From NCBI RefSeq assembly GCF_008642295.1, contig NZ_CP029190.1, positions 1,612,001 to 1,676,000 of the forward strand: a DNA stretch of 64,000 nucleotides, given 5' to 3'. How positions within the stretch are numbered: position 1 is the first letter of the stretch; each line of letters begins with the position of its first letter. Under the pieces are notes generated by a model that was not told the DNA's origin, ran no database searches, and saw only the letters and a list, made by a program, of their open reading frames with translations. Below are positions 24,491-33,767 of this stretch, piece by piece. Position numbers and translations under genes: made by a program. This DNA comes from Streptomyces venezuelae. Its GTDB lineage: Bacteria; Actinomycetota; Actinomycetes; Streptomycetales; Streptomycetaceae.

Positions 24491-24916
24491 ATGGCCACCA
24501 CGCGTCACGCCCACACGGTCTGGGAAGGCAACCTGCTGGAGGGCAAGGGTGTCGTCACCCTCGACTCCTCGGGTATCGGCTCGTACGACGTCTCCTGGCC
24601 CGCACGGGCGGAGGCGCCGAACGGGAAGACCAGCCCGGAGGAGCTGATCGCCGCCGCCCACTCCAGCTGCTTCTCGATGGCGCTGTCCCACGGCCTGGCC
24701 GGCAAGGGCACCCCGCCCACCCGCCTGGAGACCAAGGCCGATGTCACCTTCCAGCCCGGTGAGGGCATCACCGGCATCCACCTGACGGTGGAGGGCGAGG
24801 TCCCCGGTATCGACAACGACGCCTTCGTCGCCGCCGCCGAGGACGCCAAGAAGAACTGCCCGGTCAGCCAGGCCCTGACCGGTACGACCATCACCCTGAG
24901 CGCCAAGCTCGCCTGA
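24491..24916 (+). CDS. OsmC/Ohr-family peroxiredoxin
   Basis: A 141-residue OsmC-family protein, likely a thiol peroxidase for organic hydroperoxides. The two redox cysteines are Cys60 (HSSCFSMAL) and Cys123 (KKNCPVSQAL), spaced as in the OsmC branch. Its start ATG lies behind a GAAGGGAT site. It follows the ZapE-like gene by 69 bp and is followed by a hairpin. Confidence 0.93.
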   Translation: MATTRHAHTVWEGNLLEGKGVVTLDSSGIGSYDVSWPARAEAPNGKTSPEELIAAAHSSCFSMALSHGLAGKGTPPTRLETKADVTFQPGEGITGIHLTVEGEVPGIDNDAFVAAAEDAKKNCPVSQALTGTTITLSAKLA

Positions 24917-24932
24917 CGGTCCGTCCCGCACG

Positions 24933-24963
24933 CGCGGCGGTCCGGGGAGCCCGTACCGCCGCG
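24933..24963. terminator. Hairpin after the OsmC gene
   Basis: A 9-bp perfect stem (CGCGGCGGT / ACCGCCGCG) with a 13-nt loop, 17 bp after the OsmC stop and before the PhoX-like gene. It could be a terminator; the right arm lies close to the next start, so attenuation is also possible. Confidence 0.45.
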
Positions 24964-24979
24964 TGGTACCACAGGGCGC

Positions 24980-26344
24980 ATGTCACGCACGGCACCCCTC
25001 TCGGCCACACGTCGTCGGTTCCTGGCCGGCGCCGGCATCGTCTTCACGGGTGCGCTGGGCGCGCTGTTCGCCGGCTCCCCGGCGGCCTCGCCCCGGGACT
25101 TCCACGGCTACGGGCCACTGCTGCCCGACCCGCAGGGCCTGCTGGACCTACCGGCCGGGTTCCGCTACCGCGCCCTGTCCCGGGCCGGGAGCCCGCTGTC
25201 CTCCGGCGAGGGCCCGCTCCCCGGCAACTGCGACGGCATGGCGGCCTTCGCCGCGGGCGGCGGCCGGATCCGGCTGGCCCGCAACCACGAGAACCGGGCC
25301 ACGGCCGAGCTGCGCGTCCCGCCCGTCGCCGGTCTGACCTACGACCCGTACGCGCGCGGCGGCTGCACCCTGCTCACCCTGGACGAGCGGGGCGCGGTCG
25401 CGGACGAGCGGGTCGGCATCGCCGGGACCGCGGTCAACTGCGCGGGCGGCACCACCCCCTGGCACACCTGGCTGACCTGCGAGGAGACCGAGGACCGGGC
25501 CGGGGAGAACGGCTACGCCGAGGACCACGGCTATGTCTTCGAGGTCGACCCCGCCCAGCCGCTGCGCACCGGCGCGGTCCCGCTGACCGCGCTGGGCCGG
25601 TTCGCCCACGAGGCGGTCGCGGTGGACCCGTACCGGGGGGTGGTCTACGAGACCGAGGACGCCTTCGTGCGGCCGTTCGGCCTCTTCTACCGCTTCCTGC
25701 CGGCCCGGCCGCTCGGCGGCACCGGTTCGCTGCGGGCGGGCGGCCGGCTGGAGGCGATGCGGGTGCCGGGGGTGCCGGACCTGGCGCTGGTGACCGAGCC
25801 GGGCGCGGAGTTCCCGGTGGAGTGGGTCCCGGTGCCGGACCCGTCGGCGGCCCGCACCCCGGTCCGCCTCCAGGACTTCGGCCGGGGCGGGATCACCCAC
25901 GCACAGAAGCTGGAGGGCTGCTACTGGAACCGGGGCGGGGTGTCCTTCGTGTCCAGCTACGCCCGCGCCCGCGAGGGTGCGGCGGCCGACCACTTCGGCC
26001 AGGTCTGGACGTACGACCCGGAGCGCGCCCGGGTCACCCTGGAGGTGCTGTTCGGGCCGGCCACGGACGTCCGGCTGCCGGGGGACTCCCCCGACAACAT
26101 CTGCCTGGCGCCGGGCGGCCGGCTGATGGTGTGCGAGGACGGCGGCGGCGCCCAGTACGTGTTCGGGGTGACCCGGGCCGGCACGGTCTACCCGGTGGCC
26201 CGCAACGCGGACAACCTCGGCACGGCGCAGGCCCCGGAGTGGGGGGAGTTCGCCGGGGTCTGCTTCTCCCCGGATGGCACCACGATGTTCGTCAACGCCT
26301 ACACTCCGGGCCGTACCTTCGCGATCACCGGTCCCTGGCGGTAG
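24980..26344 (+). CDS. Tat-exported PhoX-like (DUF839) phosphatase family protein
   Basis: A 454-residue exported protein with a twin-arginine signal (TRRRFLAGAG) at the N-terminus, followed by a DUF839/PhoX-type beta-propeller. Visible family segments include PGNCDGMAAF, LARNHENR, WLTCEET near residue 170 and the C-terminal SPDGTTMFVNAYTPG. PhoX enzymes are calcium- and iron-dependent alkaline phosphatases. Whether this member is a phosphatase is not shown by the sequence; other DUF839 proteins have unknown roles. Start ATG precedes the signal peptide directly. Confidence 0.88.
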   Translation: MSRTAPLSATRRRFLAGAGIVFTGALGALFAGSPAASPRDFHGYGPLLPDPQGLLDLPAGFRYRALSRAGSPLSSGEGPLPGNCDGMAAFAAGGGRIRLARNHENRATAELRVPPVAGLTYDPYARGGCTLLTLDERGAVADERVGIAGTAVNCAGGTTPWHTWLTCEETEDRAGENGYAEDHGYVFEVDPAQPLRTGAVPLTALGRFAHEAVAVDPYRGVVYETEDAFVRPFGLFYRFLPARPLGGTGSLRAGGRLEAMRVPGVPDLALVTEPGAEFPVEWVPVPDPSAARTPVRLQDFGRGGITHAQKLEGCYWNRGGVSFVSSYARAREGAAADHFGQVWTYDPERARVTLEVLFGPATDVRLPGDSPDNICLAPGGRLMVCEDGGGAQYVFGVTRAGTVYPVARNADNLGTAQAPEWGEFAGVCFSPDGTTMFVNAYTPGRTFAITGPWR

Positions 26345-26401
26345 GGGCGGGCCTGACAACGGCGGCACGTGCGCGGTGGCAGGCCGCCTGGCAGATAGTC
26401 A

Positions 26402-26416
26402 TATATTTTGCTTAGG
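26402..26416 (+). promoter_or_regulatory. AT-rich -10-like element directly before the deacetylase start
   Basis: TATATT at 26402-26407 is followed 8 nt later by the GTG start of the deacetylase gene, with no ribosome site between them. This spacing suggests a leaderless transcript that begins at or near the start codon. No good -35 hexamer was seen. Confidence 0.4.
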
Positions 26417-27348
26417 TGACTGCTTCCGTACATTCCGTACTTTCCGCACGTTCCGTGCGCACCGCGGCGGTCCTCGCCGCGCTCGGCGCCGCCCTCGCAG
26501 GATGCGCGGGAGACGCCGGCACCACGTCGAAGTCCGACCTCGGCCGCGAGGCCCCCCGCGCCGGTGCCTCGGCTCCCGCCTCCGGGGCACCCGGCTCCGG
26601 CGCCCCCGCCGCCGGACCCGCGAAGCCCGCTCCCGCGCCGCAGGCCAAACCCCCCACCCTGGCCCCCGGCCCGGGCGGCCTGACCCCGGTCTTCAGCCGG
26701 GCCCGGCAGCAGACCGACAAGACCGTCGCGCTCACCTTCGACGCCGACATGACCGCCGATCAGGGGCCGCGCGCCGCCCAGGGGGAACGTTTCGACAACC
26801 CCCCGCTGATCGACACCCTCCGCCGGCTCCGGGTGCCCTCCACCGTGTTCATGACCGGGCGCTGGGCGGAGGAGTACCCGGACCAGGCCAAGTCCATCGG
26901 CACCGATCCGACCTTCGAGATCGCGAACCACTCCTACAGCCACCACGCCTTCACCACCCCCTGCTACGGGCTGCCCGCCCTCGACGGCGCCGCCGCCCGC
27001 GCCGACGTGGAGCGCGCCTTCGAGGCCTTCCGCACGGCCGGCGCGGTCAACACGGTCCCCTACTTCCGGTTCCCCGGCGGCTGCTACGACGACAAGGCCC
27101 TGCGCGCCCTGTCCACCGCCAAGGTGACCGCGGTGCAGTGGGACGTGGTCAGCGGAGACGCCTTCGCGCAGGATCCGGACGCGGTGGCCCGGCAGGTCCT
27201 GGCCGGGGTGAAGCCCGGCTCGGTGGTGGTCATGCACTGCACCCGCAGCGCGGCCCCGGTGACCGAGGAGGCGATCCGCACGATCGTCCCCGAGCTGCGC
27301 AAGCGCGGCTACCGGTTCGTCAAGGTGTCCGAGCTGATCGGAACCTGA
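26416..27348 (+). CDS. Polysaccharide deacetylase lipoprotein (NodB domain)
   Basis: A 310-residue protein with a lipobox (LAGC, Cys30) so it should be anchored to the outer membrane face. A disordered Ala/Pro/Gly stretch (31-95) precedes a NodB carbohydrate esterase 4 domain. Metal and catalytic motifs are TFDAD (Asp109/Asp111), NHSYSHH (His172, His176), RFPGG and a late MH. The fourth position of the usual TFDDG motif is Ala. Likely substrates are peptidoglycan or other N-acetylated glycans in the wall. No ribosome site precedes the GTG start. Confidence 0.9.
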   Translation: MTASVHSVLSARSVRTAAVLAALGAALAGCAGDAGTTSKSDLGREAPRAGASAPASGAPGSGAPAAGPAKPAPAPQAKPPTLAPGPGGLTPVFSRARQQTDKTVALTFDADMTADQGPRAAQGERFDNPPLIDTLRRLRVPSTVFMTGRWAEEYPDQAKSIGTDPTFEIANHSYSHHAFTTPCYGLPALDGAAARADVERAFEAFRTAGAVNTVPYFRFPGGCYDDKALRALSTAKVTAVQWDVVSGDAFAQDPDAVARQVLAGVKPGSVVVMHCTRSAAPVTEEAIRTIVPELRKRGYRFVKVSELIGT

Positions 27349-27365
27349 ACCGGTCGGGGTGGCCG

Positions 27366-27548
27366 TCAGCCCGAGCAGGCGGTGCGCTGCGCGTCCTGCC
27401 ACTCGCAGACCGGGCAGAGCACCCGCCCCGGAGTGGCCACCCCGTACTCGGTGGGCCGGCCGCACTCCACGCAGTCCGCGAACGGCGGCCCGGCCACCGC
27501 GCCCTCGGGGCGGGCCGGAGCGGCGCAGTACGGCTCGTTCTCGTCCAT
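27366..27548 (-). CDS. Small zinc-ribbon-like protein
   Basis: A 60-residue protein in the gap between the deacetylase and glycosidase genes. It has two CxxC pairs (CVEC and CPVC) that would fit a zinc ribbon, plus two further cysteines. Start ATG is the only one that keeps both pairs. Small proteins of this kind are common in Streptomyces; no function is known to me. It converges on the deacetylase gene. Confidence 0.6.
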   Translation of the reverse strand: MDENEPYCAAPARPEGAVAGPPFADCVECGRPTEYGVATPGRVLCPVCEWQDAQRTACSG

Positions 27549-27717
27549 GTGTACGAGCCTACGCCCCCGCCCGCCTCGCGGCTGCCCCACGGGCTGCCGG
27601 AACACCTCGGTACCGGCCAACTCCAGGAAGGGTCTGGGAACTTGGGCAACTCGCCAGTAGCATCCGAGCGCCCATCGGCACGCCGCCCCGGCAGCCATCC
27701 TCGAAAGGGTCTCCTGC

Positions 27718-29148
27718 ATGCGCTTGACCTCCCGGATAGCCCCCGCCGCCCTCGCCGTGGCCGCCCTCCTGCTCGGCGTCCTCCCCGCGCAGGCCCAGGC
27801 CCACCCCGACCGCACCCCCGGCCGCACCCCCGACCGGGTCACGGTCGGTGACCGCACCTTCATCGCCGATGGGCAGGGCCGCGCACTCCAGTGGCGCGGC
27901 TTCAACCTCGCCGACAAGAACAGCCGAGGCGCCAACGCGTTTGCCGGCATCCAGGAGAGGGACCTCAAGGAGATGTCCGCCCGGGGCTTCAACCTCGCGC
28001 GCCTCGCGTTCTTCTGGGACGACCTCGAACCCACCCCCGGGCACTACGACCGCGGCTACCTCACCAAGATGCGCCGCATCCTCGACTGGGCCGACCGCTA
28101 CCACATCAAGGTCATACTCGACGCCCACCAGGACGTGTACGGCCCGCACTTCGGCTTCCGCGGCATCCCCGCCTGGGCCACCCGCGACGAGGGGTTGCCG
28201 TTCACCCCCACACCCGACGACTGGTTCGCCGGGTATTTCCAGCCATCCGTACAGACCGCCTTCGACCACCTGTACAAGGACGCCGACCTCCGCGCCGCAC
28301 ACGCTCGCATGTGGATGACGGTCGCCTCCGATCTGGGCAGGCACCCGGCGCTGCTCGGCTACGACCTGATGAACGAGCCGTTCGCGAAGTTCCTCGAAGG
28401 CGAAGACCTCCCCACCGCCGCGGCCCGCTTCGAGGCCACCGAGCTCACCGAGCTGTGGAACCGCCTCGCCAAGGCGATCCGCCTGGTCGACCGCAGGTCG
28501 TGGGTGTTCGTCGAACCGACCGTCATCGTCGGTCTCGGCGTCCCCACGCAGCTGGGCCGCATCGACGACCCGCACGCCGGCTATGCGCCGCACTTCTACG
28601 AGACCGCGATGGAAACCGGCGCCGACTACGACCCCAACGGCACCTTCGTTCCCGCCTACGAGGCCGCGATCAGCGACTACCCGACCCGTCACCGGATGCC
28701 GGTGATCGTCGGCGAGTGGGGCGGCAACCCCTCCATTCCGCACGGCCGCCAGTTCGTCACCGACATGACGGCCGCCATGGACCGCTTCTCCAGTGGCTGG
28801 ACCTGGTGGCAGTGGTGCCGGGGCGGCAGCTACTGCTTCCTCGACCAGACGGGTGCCGTGAAGCCCAACGCCCAGCTGCTCGTCCAGCCGTACGCGCGGG
28901 CCGTCGCGGGCGACCCGCTCACGTACGCGTACGACCCGGCCACCCGCACCTACACGCTCACCTTCCGCACCCGCCACACCGCGGACGGCCCCACCCAGAT
29001 CACCGTACCCAGGGACACCTACCCGGGCGGCTACCGCGTCGACGTCCGAGGCGGCAAGGCCGGCTGGAAGGAGCGCGGCCAGACCGTCACCGTGAACACC
29101 CGCGGCAGGGCCGGAGCCACCTACCAGGTCACGATCAGCCCGAGGTAG
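27718..29148 (+). CDS. Secreted GH5 glycosidase, endoglycoceramidase-like
   Basis: A 476-residue secreted glycoside hydrolase family 5 protein. A signal peptide (about 1-28) is followed by a TIM barrel with acid/base Glu220 (DLMNEP) and nucleophile Glu333 (VGEWGG), and a C-terminal beta-sandwich (from about 395) like that of endoglycoceramidases. The likely substrate is a glycolipid or beta-glycoside, but cellulase or other GH5 activity is not excluded. It starts at ATG and a strong hairpin follows it. Confidence 0.9.
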   Translation: MRLTSRIAPAALAVAALLLGVLPAQAQAHPDRTPGRTPDRVTVGDRTFIADGQGRALQWRGFNLADKNSRGANAFAGIQERDLKEMSARGFNLARLAFFWDDLEPTPGHYDRGYLTKMRRILDWADRYHIKVILDAHQDVYGPHFGFRGIPAWATRDEGLPFTPTPDDWFAGYFQPSVQTAFDHLYKDADLRAAHARMWMTVASDLGRHPALLGYDLMNEPFAKFLEGEDLPTAAARFEATELTELWNRLAKAIRLVDRRSWVFVEPTVIVGLGVPTQLGRIDDPHAGYAPHFYETAMETGADYDPNGTFVPAYEAAISDYPTRHRMPVIVGEWGGNPSIPHGRQFVTDMTAAMDRFSSGWTWWQWCRGGSYCFLDQTGAVKPNAQLLVQPYARAVAGDPLTYAYDPATRTYTLTFRTRHTADGPTQITVPRDTYPGGYRVDVRGGKAGWKERGQTVTVNTRGRAGATYQVTISPR

Positions 29149-29159
29149 ATCCACGTGGG

Positions 29160-29191
29160 GCCCGGGTCCGGGAGCTTGGCCGGACCCGGGC
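29160..29191. terminator. Hairpin after the GH5 gene
   Basis: A perfect 12-bp stem (GCCCGGGTCCGG / CCGGACCCGGGC) with an 8-nt loop, 12 bp after the stop codon. Confidence 0.8.
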
Positions 29192-29215
29192 TCCACTCCT
29201 GGCATCCTTGACCGG

Positions 29216-29983
29216 ATGAGCAGCAACGACACCGAAGACCGGCCGGCCGTCGGAGCGGACAGCCCGTTCCGGCAGGAGCACATCGCCCGCGACGAGGCGC
29301 CCCAGTACGTCCTCCCCCTGGTGGTGCGGATCGAGAAGACCGGACCGCCCGCCCGGACGGACGCGCTGGAAACCGCCGCCCGGGCGGTGCTCGTCCTGCT
29401 CTCGGACGAGCGCTCGCGCGGCGAGGGTGAATGGGCCGCGGCGGTCCGCGACTGGCAGGACGCCCGGATCCGGAAGGTAGTGCGGCGGGCGCGCGGCGCG
29501 GAGTGGCGGAAGGCGGCCACCCTGCCCGGCATCACCGTCGAGGGAACCGGCACGGTCGGCGCGCAGGTGCGGGTGTTCCCGCCGGTGCCGCTGGACGGCT
29601 GGCCCAAGGAGCTGGTGAAGCTCCAGGTGTCGGGCACCGACCTGGACGACCCGGAGCCGGCCGGCCCGGCGGACCCCGGGGTGCCGGTGCTGTGGTTCAA
29701 CCCCGACCTGGACATGTCGGCCGGCAAGGCCATGGCCCAGGCCGGCCACGCGGCACAGCTGGCCTGGTGGGAGCTGACCGGGGCGGAGCGCGCCCGGTGG
29801 CGGGAGTCCGGTTTCCGGCTGGCCGTGCGCACCGCCGCCGGGCCGGAGCAGTGGGCGGAGCTGACCGGGAGCGGGCTGCCGGTGGTCCGGGACGCCGGTT
29901 TCACCGAGATCGCGCCGGGCTCCTGCACGGTGGTGGCGGACCACCCGGCCCTGCGGTCCCGGCTGAACCCCCTGCTAGAATGA
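29216..29983 (+). CDS. PTH2-like peptidyl-tRNA hydrolase family protein
   Basis: A 255-residue cytoplasmic protein. The C-terminal 120 residues match the PTH2 fold: [19 protein letters not shown] near residue 180 and [16 protein letters not shown] near the end. The N-terminal 130 residues are an extra domain I do not recognise. PTH2 proteins cleave peptidyl-tRNA in archaea and eukaryotes; in actinomycetes the role of this longer form is unclear. The next gene starts 68 bp downstream. Confidence 0.82.
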   Translation: MSSNDTEDRPAVGADSPFRQEHIARDEAPQYVLPLVVRIEKTGPPARTDALETAARAVLVLLSDERSRGEGEWAAAVRDWQDARIRKVVRRARGAEWRKAATLPGITVEGTGTVGAQVRVFPPVPLDGWPKELVKLQVSGTDLDDPEPAGPADPGVPVLWFNPDLDMSAGKAMAQAGHAAQLAWWELTGAERARWRESGFRLAVRTAAGPEQWAELTGSGLPVVRDAGFTEIAPGSCTVVADHPALRSRLNPLLE

Positions 29984-30051
29984 GCGCGTTGGCCTTCGGA
30001 GTGCCCCGCTCACACACACGCGGAACGGGCACGCATCCGGAGGCTTTTTTC

Positions 30052-31293
30052 ATGTCCTCCCTTTTCTCCCTCTCCTCTCCCGCCACCACCGGATATCGCG
30101 CGCTGCTCCGCAACCGCGAGTTCGCCGGGCTGTACGCCGGCTTCACGCTGACGGTCGCCGCCACCACCCTGTCGGGCTTCGCGCTCGGCACCCTCGTCAA
30201 CCAGCAGACCCGCTCCCCGTTCCTGACGGCCGTGAGCATGTACGGCGCCACCTTCGCGACGGTGCTCGGCGCGCTGACGCTGATGTCGGTCGCCGACGCG
30301 GACCGGCCGCGCCGGACCCTGCTCGCCCTCCAGTCGGTCTCGCTGGTGGGCATGGCCGCCCAAGGCCTGCCGGGGCTGCCGCTGGCCGCCCGGTTCGCCC
30401 TGCTGCTGGTGCTGGGGTTCTTCCAGTCCCTGGGGACCGGCACCCGGATGGGGTTGCTCGCCGAGGTGGTGTCGGCCGCCGCCTACGCCCCGGCCCGGTC
30501 GCTGATGAACATCACCTCGGGCGGCACCGCGATCCTCGGCTACGCCCTGGGCGCGGTCCTGCTGCGGCAGCTGGGCCCGCAGGGGCTCTTCCTGCTCGCC
30601 TCGGCCCTGACCGCGCTGGGGCTGGCGGTGGCGGCGGCCACCGTCCGGGAACACTCCGTCCGGCTCGGCGCCCGGCCCGGACTGCGCCGGACCCGGACGG
30701 CCAACGCCGAGCTGTTCGCCCACCCCGGCCGGCGGGCCCTGCTGGTGAACCTGTGGGTCCCCAACGGTCTGATCGTCGGCTGCGAGGCCCTGTTCATCTC
30801 CTACGACCCGGGCTCGGCCGGCACCCTGCTGGCCGCCGGGGCGGCGGGCATGCTGCTCGGGGACCTGACCGTCGGCCGGCTGTTCGACGCCGCCCGGCGG
30901 CGCCGGTGGGCCTTTGCCCTGCGGCTCCTGCTCGCCGTCCCCTACCTGCTGTTCGTGTGCCACCCGCCGGTCGCGGTGGCGGCGGTGGCGGTGTTCCTGG
31001 CCAGTGCCGGGTTCGCGGCCACCCTGCCCCTGCAGGAGCAGCTGCTGGAGCTGACGCCCGGCCCGGTCCGGGGCCAGGTCCAGGGCGTGGAGTCGGCCGG
31101 CCGGATGACCTGGCAGGGCCTGGGCGCCGCGCTCGCCGGCGGCCTCGCCCAGGTGCTGGACCCCGGCACCACGATCACCGTCGTCGCCGCGGTCTCCGTC
31201 GCCGTCACCCTCCTCGCCCGGCCGTTCACCAACCGGGCCACCGCCACCGCCGCCACCACCGCCGGCGGCCCGGAAGCTCAAATGTTGCTCTGA
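30052..31293 (+). CDS. MFS transporter
   Basis: A 413-residue MFS membrane protein with about 12 hydrophobic segments, related to macrolide-type efflux proteins ([20 protein letters not shown] at the N-terminus, and [20 protein letters not shown] in a late loop). The start ATG at 30052 was chosen because CCGGAGG lies 8 nt upstream; an earlier ATG at 29980 has no such site. It precedes the MNIO gene by 77 bp in the same direction, so cotranscription is possible, but no functional link is shown. Confidence 0.87.
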   Translation: MSSLFSLSSPATTGYRALLRNREFAGLYAGFTLTVAATTLSGFALGTLVNQQTRSPFLTAVSMYGATFATVLGALTLMSVADADRPRRTLLALQSVSLVGMAAQGLPGLPLAARFALLLVLGFFQSLGTGTRMGLLAEVVSAAAYAPARSLMNITSGGTAILGYALGAVLLRQLGPQGLFLLASALTALGLAVAAATVREHSVRLGARPGLRRTRTANAELFAHPGRRALLVNLWVPNGLIVGCEALFISYDPGSAGTLLAAGAAGMLLGDLTVGRLFDAARRRRWAFALRLLLAVPYLLFVCHPPVAVAAVAVFLASAGFAATLPLQEQLLELTPGPVRGQVQGVESAGRMTWQGLGAALAGGLAQVLDPGTTITVVAAVSVAVTLLARPFTNRATATAATTAGGPEAQMLL

Positions 31294-31370
31294 ACCTGCC
31301 CCCGCACGGTTGGCCGCACGGCGCCGGGGCGATGACATCGGCACGAAGCAACGGAAGGGGGGCGAGGGGC

Positions 31371-32726
31371 ATGAAGCCCATGGCACGCCTGGGGGTGGGG
31401 ATCGGCTGGCGGCCGGAGATCGCGGAGGCGGTCGAGCGGCTGCCGGGACTCGACTGGGTGGAGGTGGTGGCCGAGAACCTGTGTCCCGGCCATCTGCCGG
31501 AGTCCCTGCTGCGCCTGCGCGAGCGCGGGGTGACGGTGGTCCCGCACGGGGTCTCGCTGGGCCTCGGCGGTGCGGACCGGCCGGACCCGCGCCGGCTGGC
31601 CGATCTCGGCGAGCGGGCGGTGGCCCTGGGGGCCCCGCTGGTCACCGAGCACATCGCCTTCGTCCGCAGCTCCTCGCCGGCGCTGGAGGCCGGGCACCTG
31701 CTGCCCGTACCGCGGACCCGGGACGCCCTGGACGTGCTCTGCGAGAACGTGCGGATCGCCCAGGACGCCCTGCCGGTGCCGCTGGCCCTGGAGAACATCG
31801 CCGCGCTGGTGAACTGGCCCGGGGAAGAGCTGACGGAGGGCCGGTTCCTGGCCGAGCTGGTGGAGCGGACCGGCGTACGGCTGCTGATCGACGTGGCCAA
31901 CCTGCACACGAACCGGGTGAACCGCGGCGAGAACCCGCTCGCGGTCCTGGACGCACTGCCGCCGGAGGCCCTCGCCTACGTCCATGTGGCCGGTGGCATG
32001 GAGCGGGACGGGGTGTGGCACGACACCCACGCGCACCCGGTGCCGCCGCAGGTCCTGGACCTGCTGGGCGAGCTCCGGGCGCGGGTGGACCCGCCGGGGG
32101 TGCTGCTGGAGCGGGACGACGACTTCCCGCCGGAGCCGGAGCTGGCGGCCGAACTCGCCACGATCGGCGCCGTGCTGGCCTCCGCACCACCGGCCCCTCC
32201 CGCCCGGACCGCAGACCGCGGTACGGACCGGGGTACGGAGCGGCCGGTGGACGCCGGTACGGGCCGTGGTGCGGCGGCGGTGCCGGAGGCCGGGGGTGCC
32301 CGCGGGCGGGTCGGGGTCGCGCAGACCGCGCTGCTCTCCGCGCTGGTCGCCGGGACCCCGGTCCCGGAGGGCTTCGACCGGCAGCGGGTCGCCGTCCAGG
32401 CCCGGGCACTGGTGTCCAAGCGGGCCGATGTGGTGGGCCGGATCGCCCCCGAACTCGTCGGCTTCCTGGGCCCCGAGGCGTACCGGAGGGAGTTCTCCGG
32501 CTATGCCCGGCACCGGCCGATGACGGGTGGCTACCGCCGGGACGCCCTGGACTTCGCCGAGCACCTGCTGGTCCACGGGCTGCCCGCGGACCCGGCCGCC
32601 CGGCGCCGGCTCGGCCGCTGGTGGCAGGACCGGGCCGGCAGCCGGCCGCGGAACCCGCTGGGTCGGCTCGTCCGGTGGGCAGACCGGCTCCGCCTCGGAC
32701 CGCGTTCCCGGAGGGCCGTCGCATGA
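31371..32726 (+). CDS. MNIO (DUF692) oxidative enzyme with fused C-terminal domain
   Basis: A 451-residue protein. The first 270 residues are a DUF692 TIM barrel, the family of multinuclear non-haem iron-dependent oxidases (MbnB, TglH) that modify cysteines in ribosomal peptides. Candidate iron ligands are present: His59, His94, Glu141/Asn142, Asp174/Asn177/His179, His205, Asp218/His220 and Glu247. A variable Gly/Ala linker (about 275-310) joins a helical domain of about 110 residues that resembles the partner proteins found with such enzymes. Start ATG has AGGGGGGCGAGG before it. It overlaps the Cys-rich-tail protein by ATGA. Confidence 0.88.
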   Translation: MKPMARLGVGIGWRPEIAEAVERLPGLDWVEVVAENLCPGHLPESLLRLRERGVTVVPHGVSLGLGGADRPDPRRLADLGERAVALGAPLVTEHIAFVRSSSPALEAGHLLPVPRTRDALDVLCENVRIAQDALPVPLALENIAALVNWPGEELTEGRFLAELVERTGVRLLIDVANLHTNRVNRGENPLAVLDALPPEALAYVHVAGGMERDGVWHDTHAHPVPPQVLDLLGELRARVDPPGVLLERDDDFPPEPELAAELATIGAVLASAPPAPPARTADRGTDRGTERPVDAGTGRGAAAVPEAGGARGRVGVAQTALLSALVAGTPVPEGFDRQRVAVQARALVSKRADVVGRIAPELVGFLGPEAYRREFSGYARHRPMTGGYRRDALDFAEHLLVHGLPADPAARRRLGRWWQDRAGSRPRNPLGRLVRWADRLRLGPRSRRAVA

Positions 32727-33666
32727 TCGTGATGTGCGTACTGCTGTGGCTCGCCGTGCTCGGCTCGACCGGGTGGGCGGCGCTGGGCATCCGGCGGGCC
32801 CGGGGCGCGGCCCTGCCCGGGCCGGCCCCGCTCGACCTCGCCGAGGCCGCGTTCCTGACCGGCGGCCCCCGCCGGGTGGCGGACACGGCGCTGGTCTCGC
32901 TCTGCTACGACGGGCGGATGATGATCGGCGGCCCGGGCATCGTGCAGGTGCGGACCGGAGCCCGCGGCAACGACCCGGCGGAGCGGGCCGTGCTGGAGGT
33001 CTTCGGCAGCGCGGCGAGCGGGGCCCTGCACCCGGTGCGGTCGGCGGCCCAGACCCACCCGGCGGTCCGGGAGACCGGCGAGGGACTCGCCGCCCGGGGG
33101 CTGCTGATCGCCCCGGGGGCGCTGTCCCGCTGGCGGACTGGACGGCGGTCCAGGCGCTGCTCTGCATCCTGGGCCTGCCCGTGCTCGGGGTCCTGGCGGC
33201 CTTCGCGACCGGACCGGCCGTGGCCGCGCTCCCGGCCCTGCTGCTCGGGGTGGTGGCCGCGGTGGTACTGGCCGTGCAGGCCGGCGGCCGGGCCACCAAG
33301 GCTGGGCGGCAGGCCCTGGAGGCCTACCGCAGGGCCTACGGCGCCAGTACGGACCCCCGGGTGGCGGTGGCGCTGAAGGGGCCGCTCGCGGTGCCCGATC
33401 CGCTGCTGCGGGCCCAGCTGATCCGGGGCGCGGCCGGTCCCCGGCGGGGGCCCTCCGGCCCCCGGACCACCCCGCACACCGACGGCGGCGCCGGGGCACC
33501 GGTGGTGTGGTGCGGGGGCGGCAGCTCCGGCGGCGGCGGTGACAGCGGCGGCGGATTCGCCTGCTCCACCGGATCGAGCTGCTCCGGCAGTTCCGGCGGG
33601 TCGAGTTGCGGGGGCTCGTCCAGCTCCGGCGGGTCGAGTTGCGGCGGTTCGTCCAGCTCCTGCTGA
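32723..33666 (+). pseudogene. TIGR04222-like membrane protein with Cys-rich tail, frameshifted
   Basis: The first 136 codons (M-I-V-M start in the MNIO stop) encode a TIGR04222-type domain with a leading hydrophobic segment and LDLAEAAFLTGGPRRVA. At about 33130 the frame breaks. The downstream frame then continues the family pattern: LADWTAVQALLC, a strongly hydrophobic pair of segments, and RRAYGASTDPRVAVAL. It ends in a Gly/Ser/Cys tail with six cysteines (33511-33663). One added C near 33130 (CCCGCTGG to CCCGCCTGG) would restore a 314-residue protein. This is either a real 1-nt deletion or a sequencing error. The tail is a candidate modification substrate for the MNIO enzyme. Confidence 0.72.
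33592..33657 (+). repeat. 33-bp tandem repeat encoding SGGSSCGGSSS
   Basis: Two nearly identical 33-bp units (33592-33624, 33625-33657; three mismatches or fewer) encode SGGSSCGGSSS twice, followed by Ser-Cys-stop. The repeat makes the cysteine-bearing tail of the frameshifted gene. Repeats of this kind expand and contract easily. Confidence 0.8.
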
Positions 33667-33679
33667 GCCGAGGGTTCTT

Positions 33680-33701
33680 GATGCCGCGTCACGGCGGCAT
33701 C
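33680..33701. terminator. Hairpin after the Cys-rich gene
   Basis: An 8-bp stem (GATGCCGC / GCGGCATC) with a 6-nt loop, 14 bp after the stop codon of the frameshifted gene and before the next paralogue. Confidence 0.5.
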
Positions 33702-33730
33702 ACGACCTCTTCACACCTCCGCACACACCC

Positions 33731-33767
33731 CTGACCAGGGAGCTTGTCATCTTGTAGACATGCGCCC
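33731..33767 (+). promoter_or_regulatory. Possible leaderless promoter of the second TIGR04222-like gene
   Basis: CTGACC (33731-33736) and TAGACA (33755-33760) are spaced by 18 bp, and the ATG at 33768 lies 8 nt after the -10-like element without a usable ribosome site. This would give a leaderless transcript. The match to consensus is weak. Confidence 0.35.

Noticed and set aside
33121..33140. Programmed -1 ribosomal frameshift as the reason for the frame change
   Set aside because: There is no slippery heptamer (X XXY YYZ) or obvious downstream pseudoknot here; a 1-nt deletion or sequencing error is simpler.
31310..33376. One long frame spanning the MNIO gene and the start of the TIGR04222-like gene
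   Set aside because: Only its last part (from 32723) is real coding sequence; before that it is out of frame with the clear DUF692 protein.
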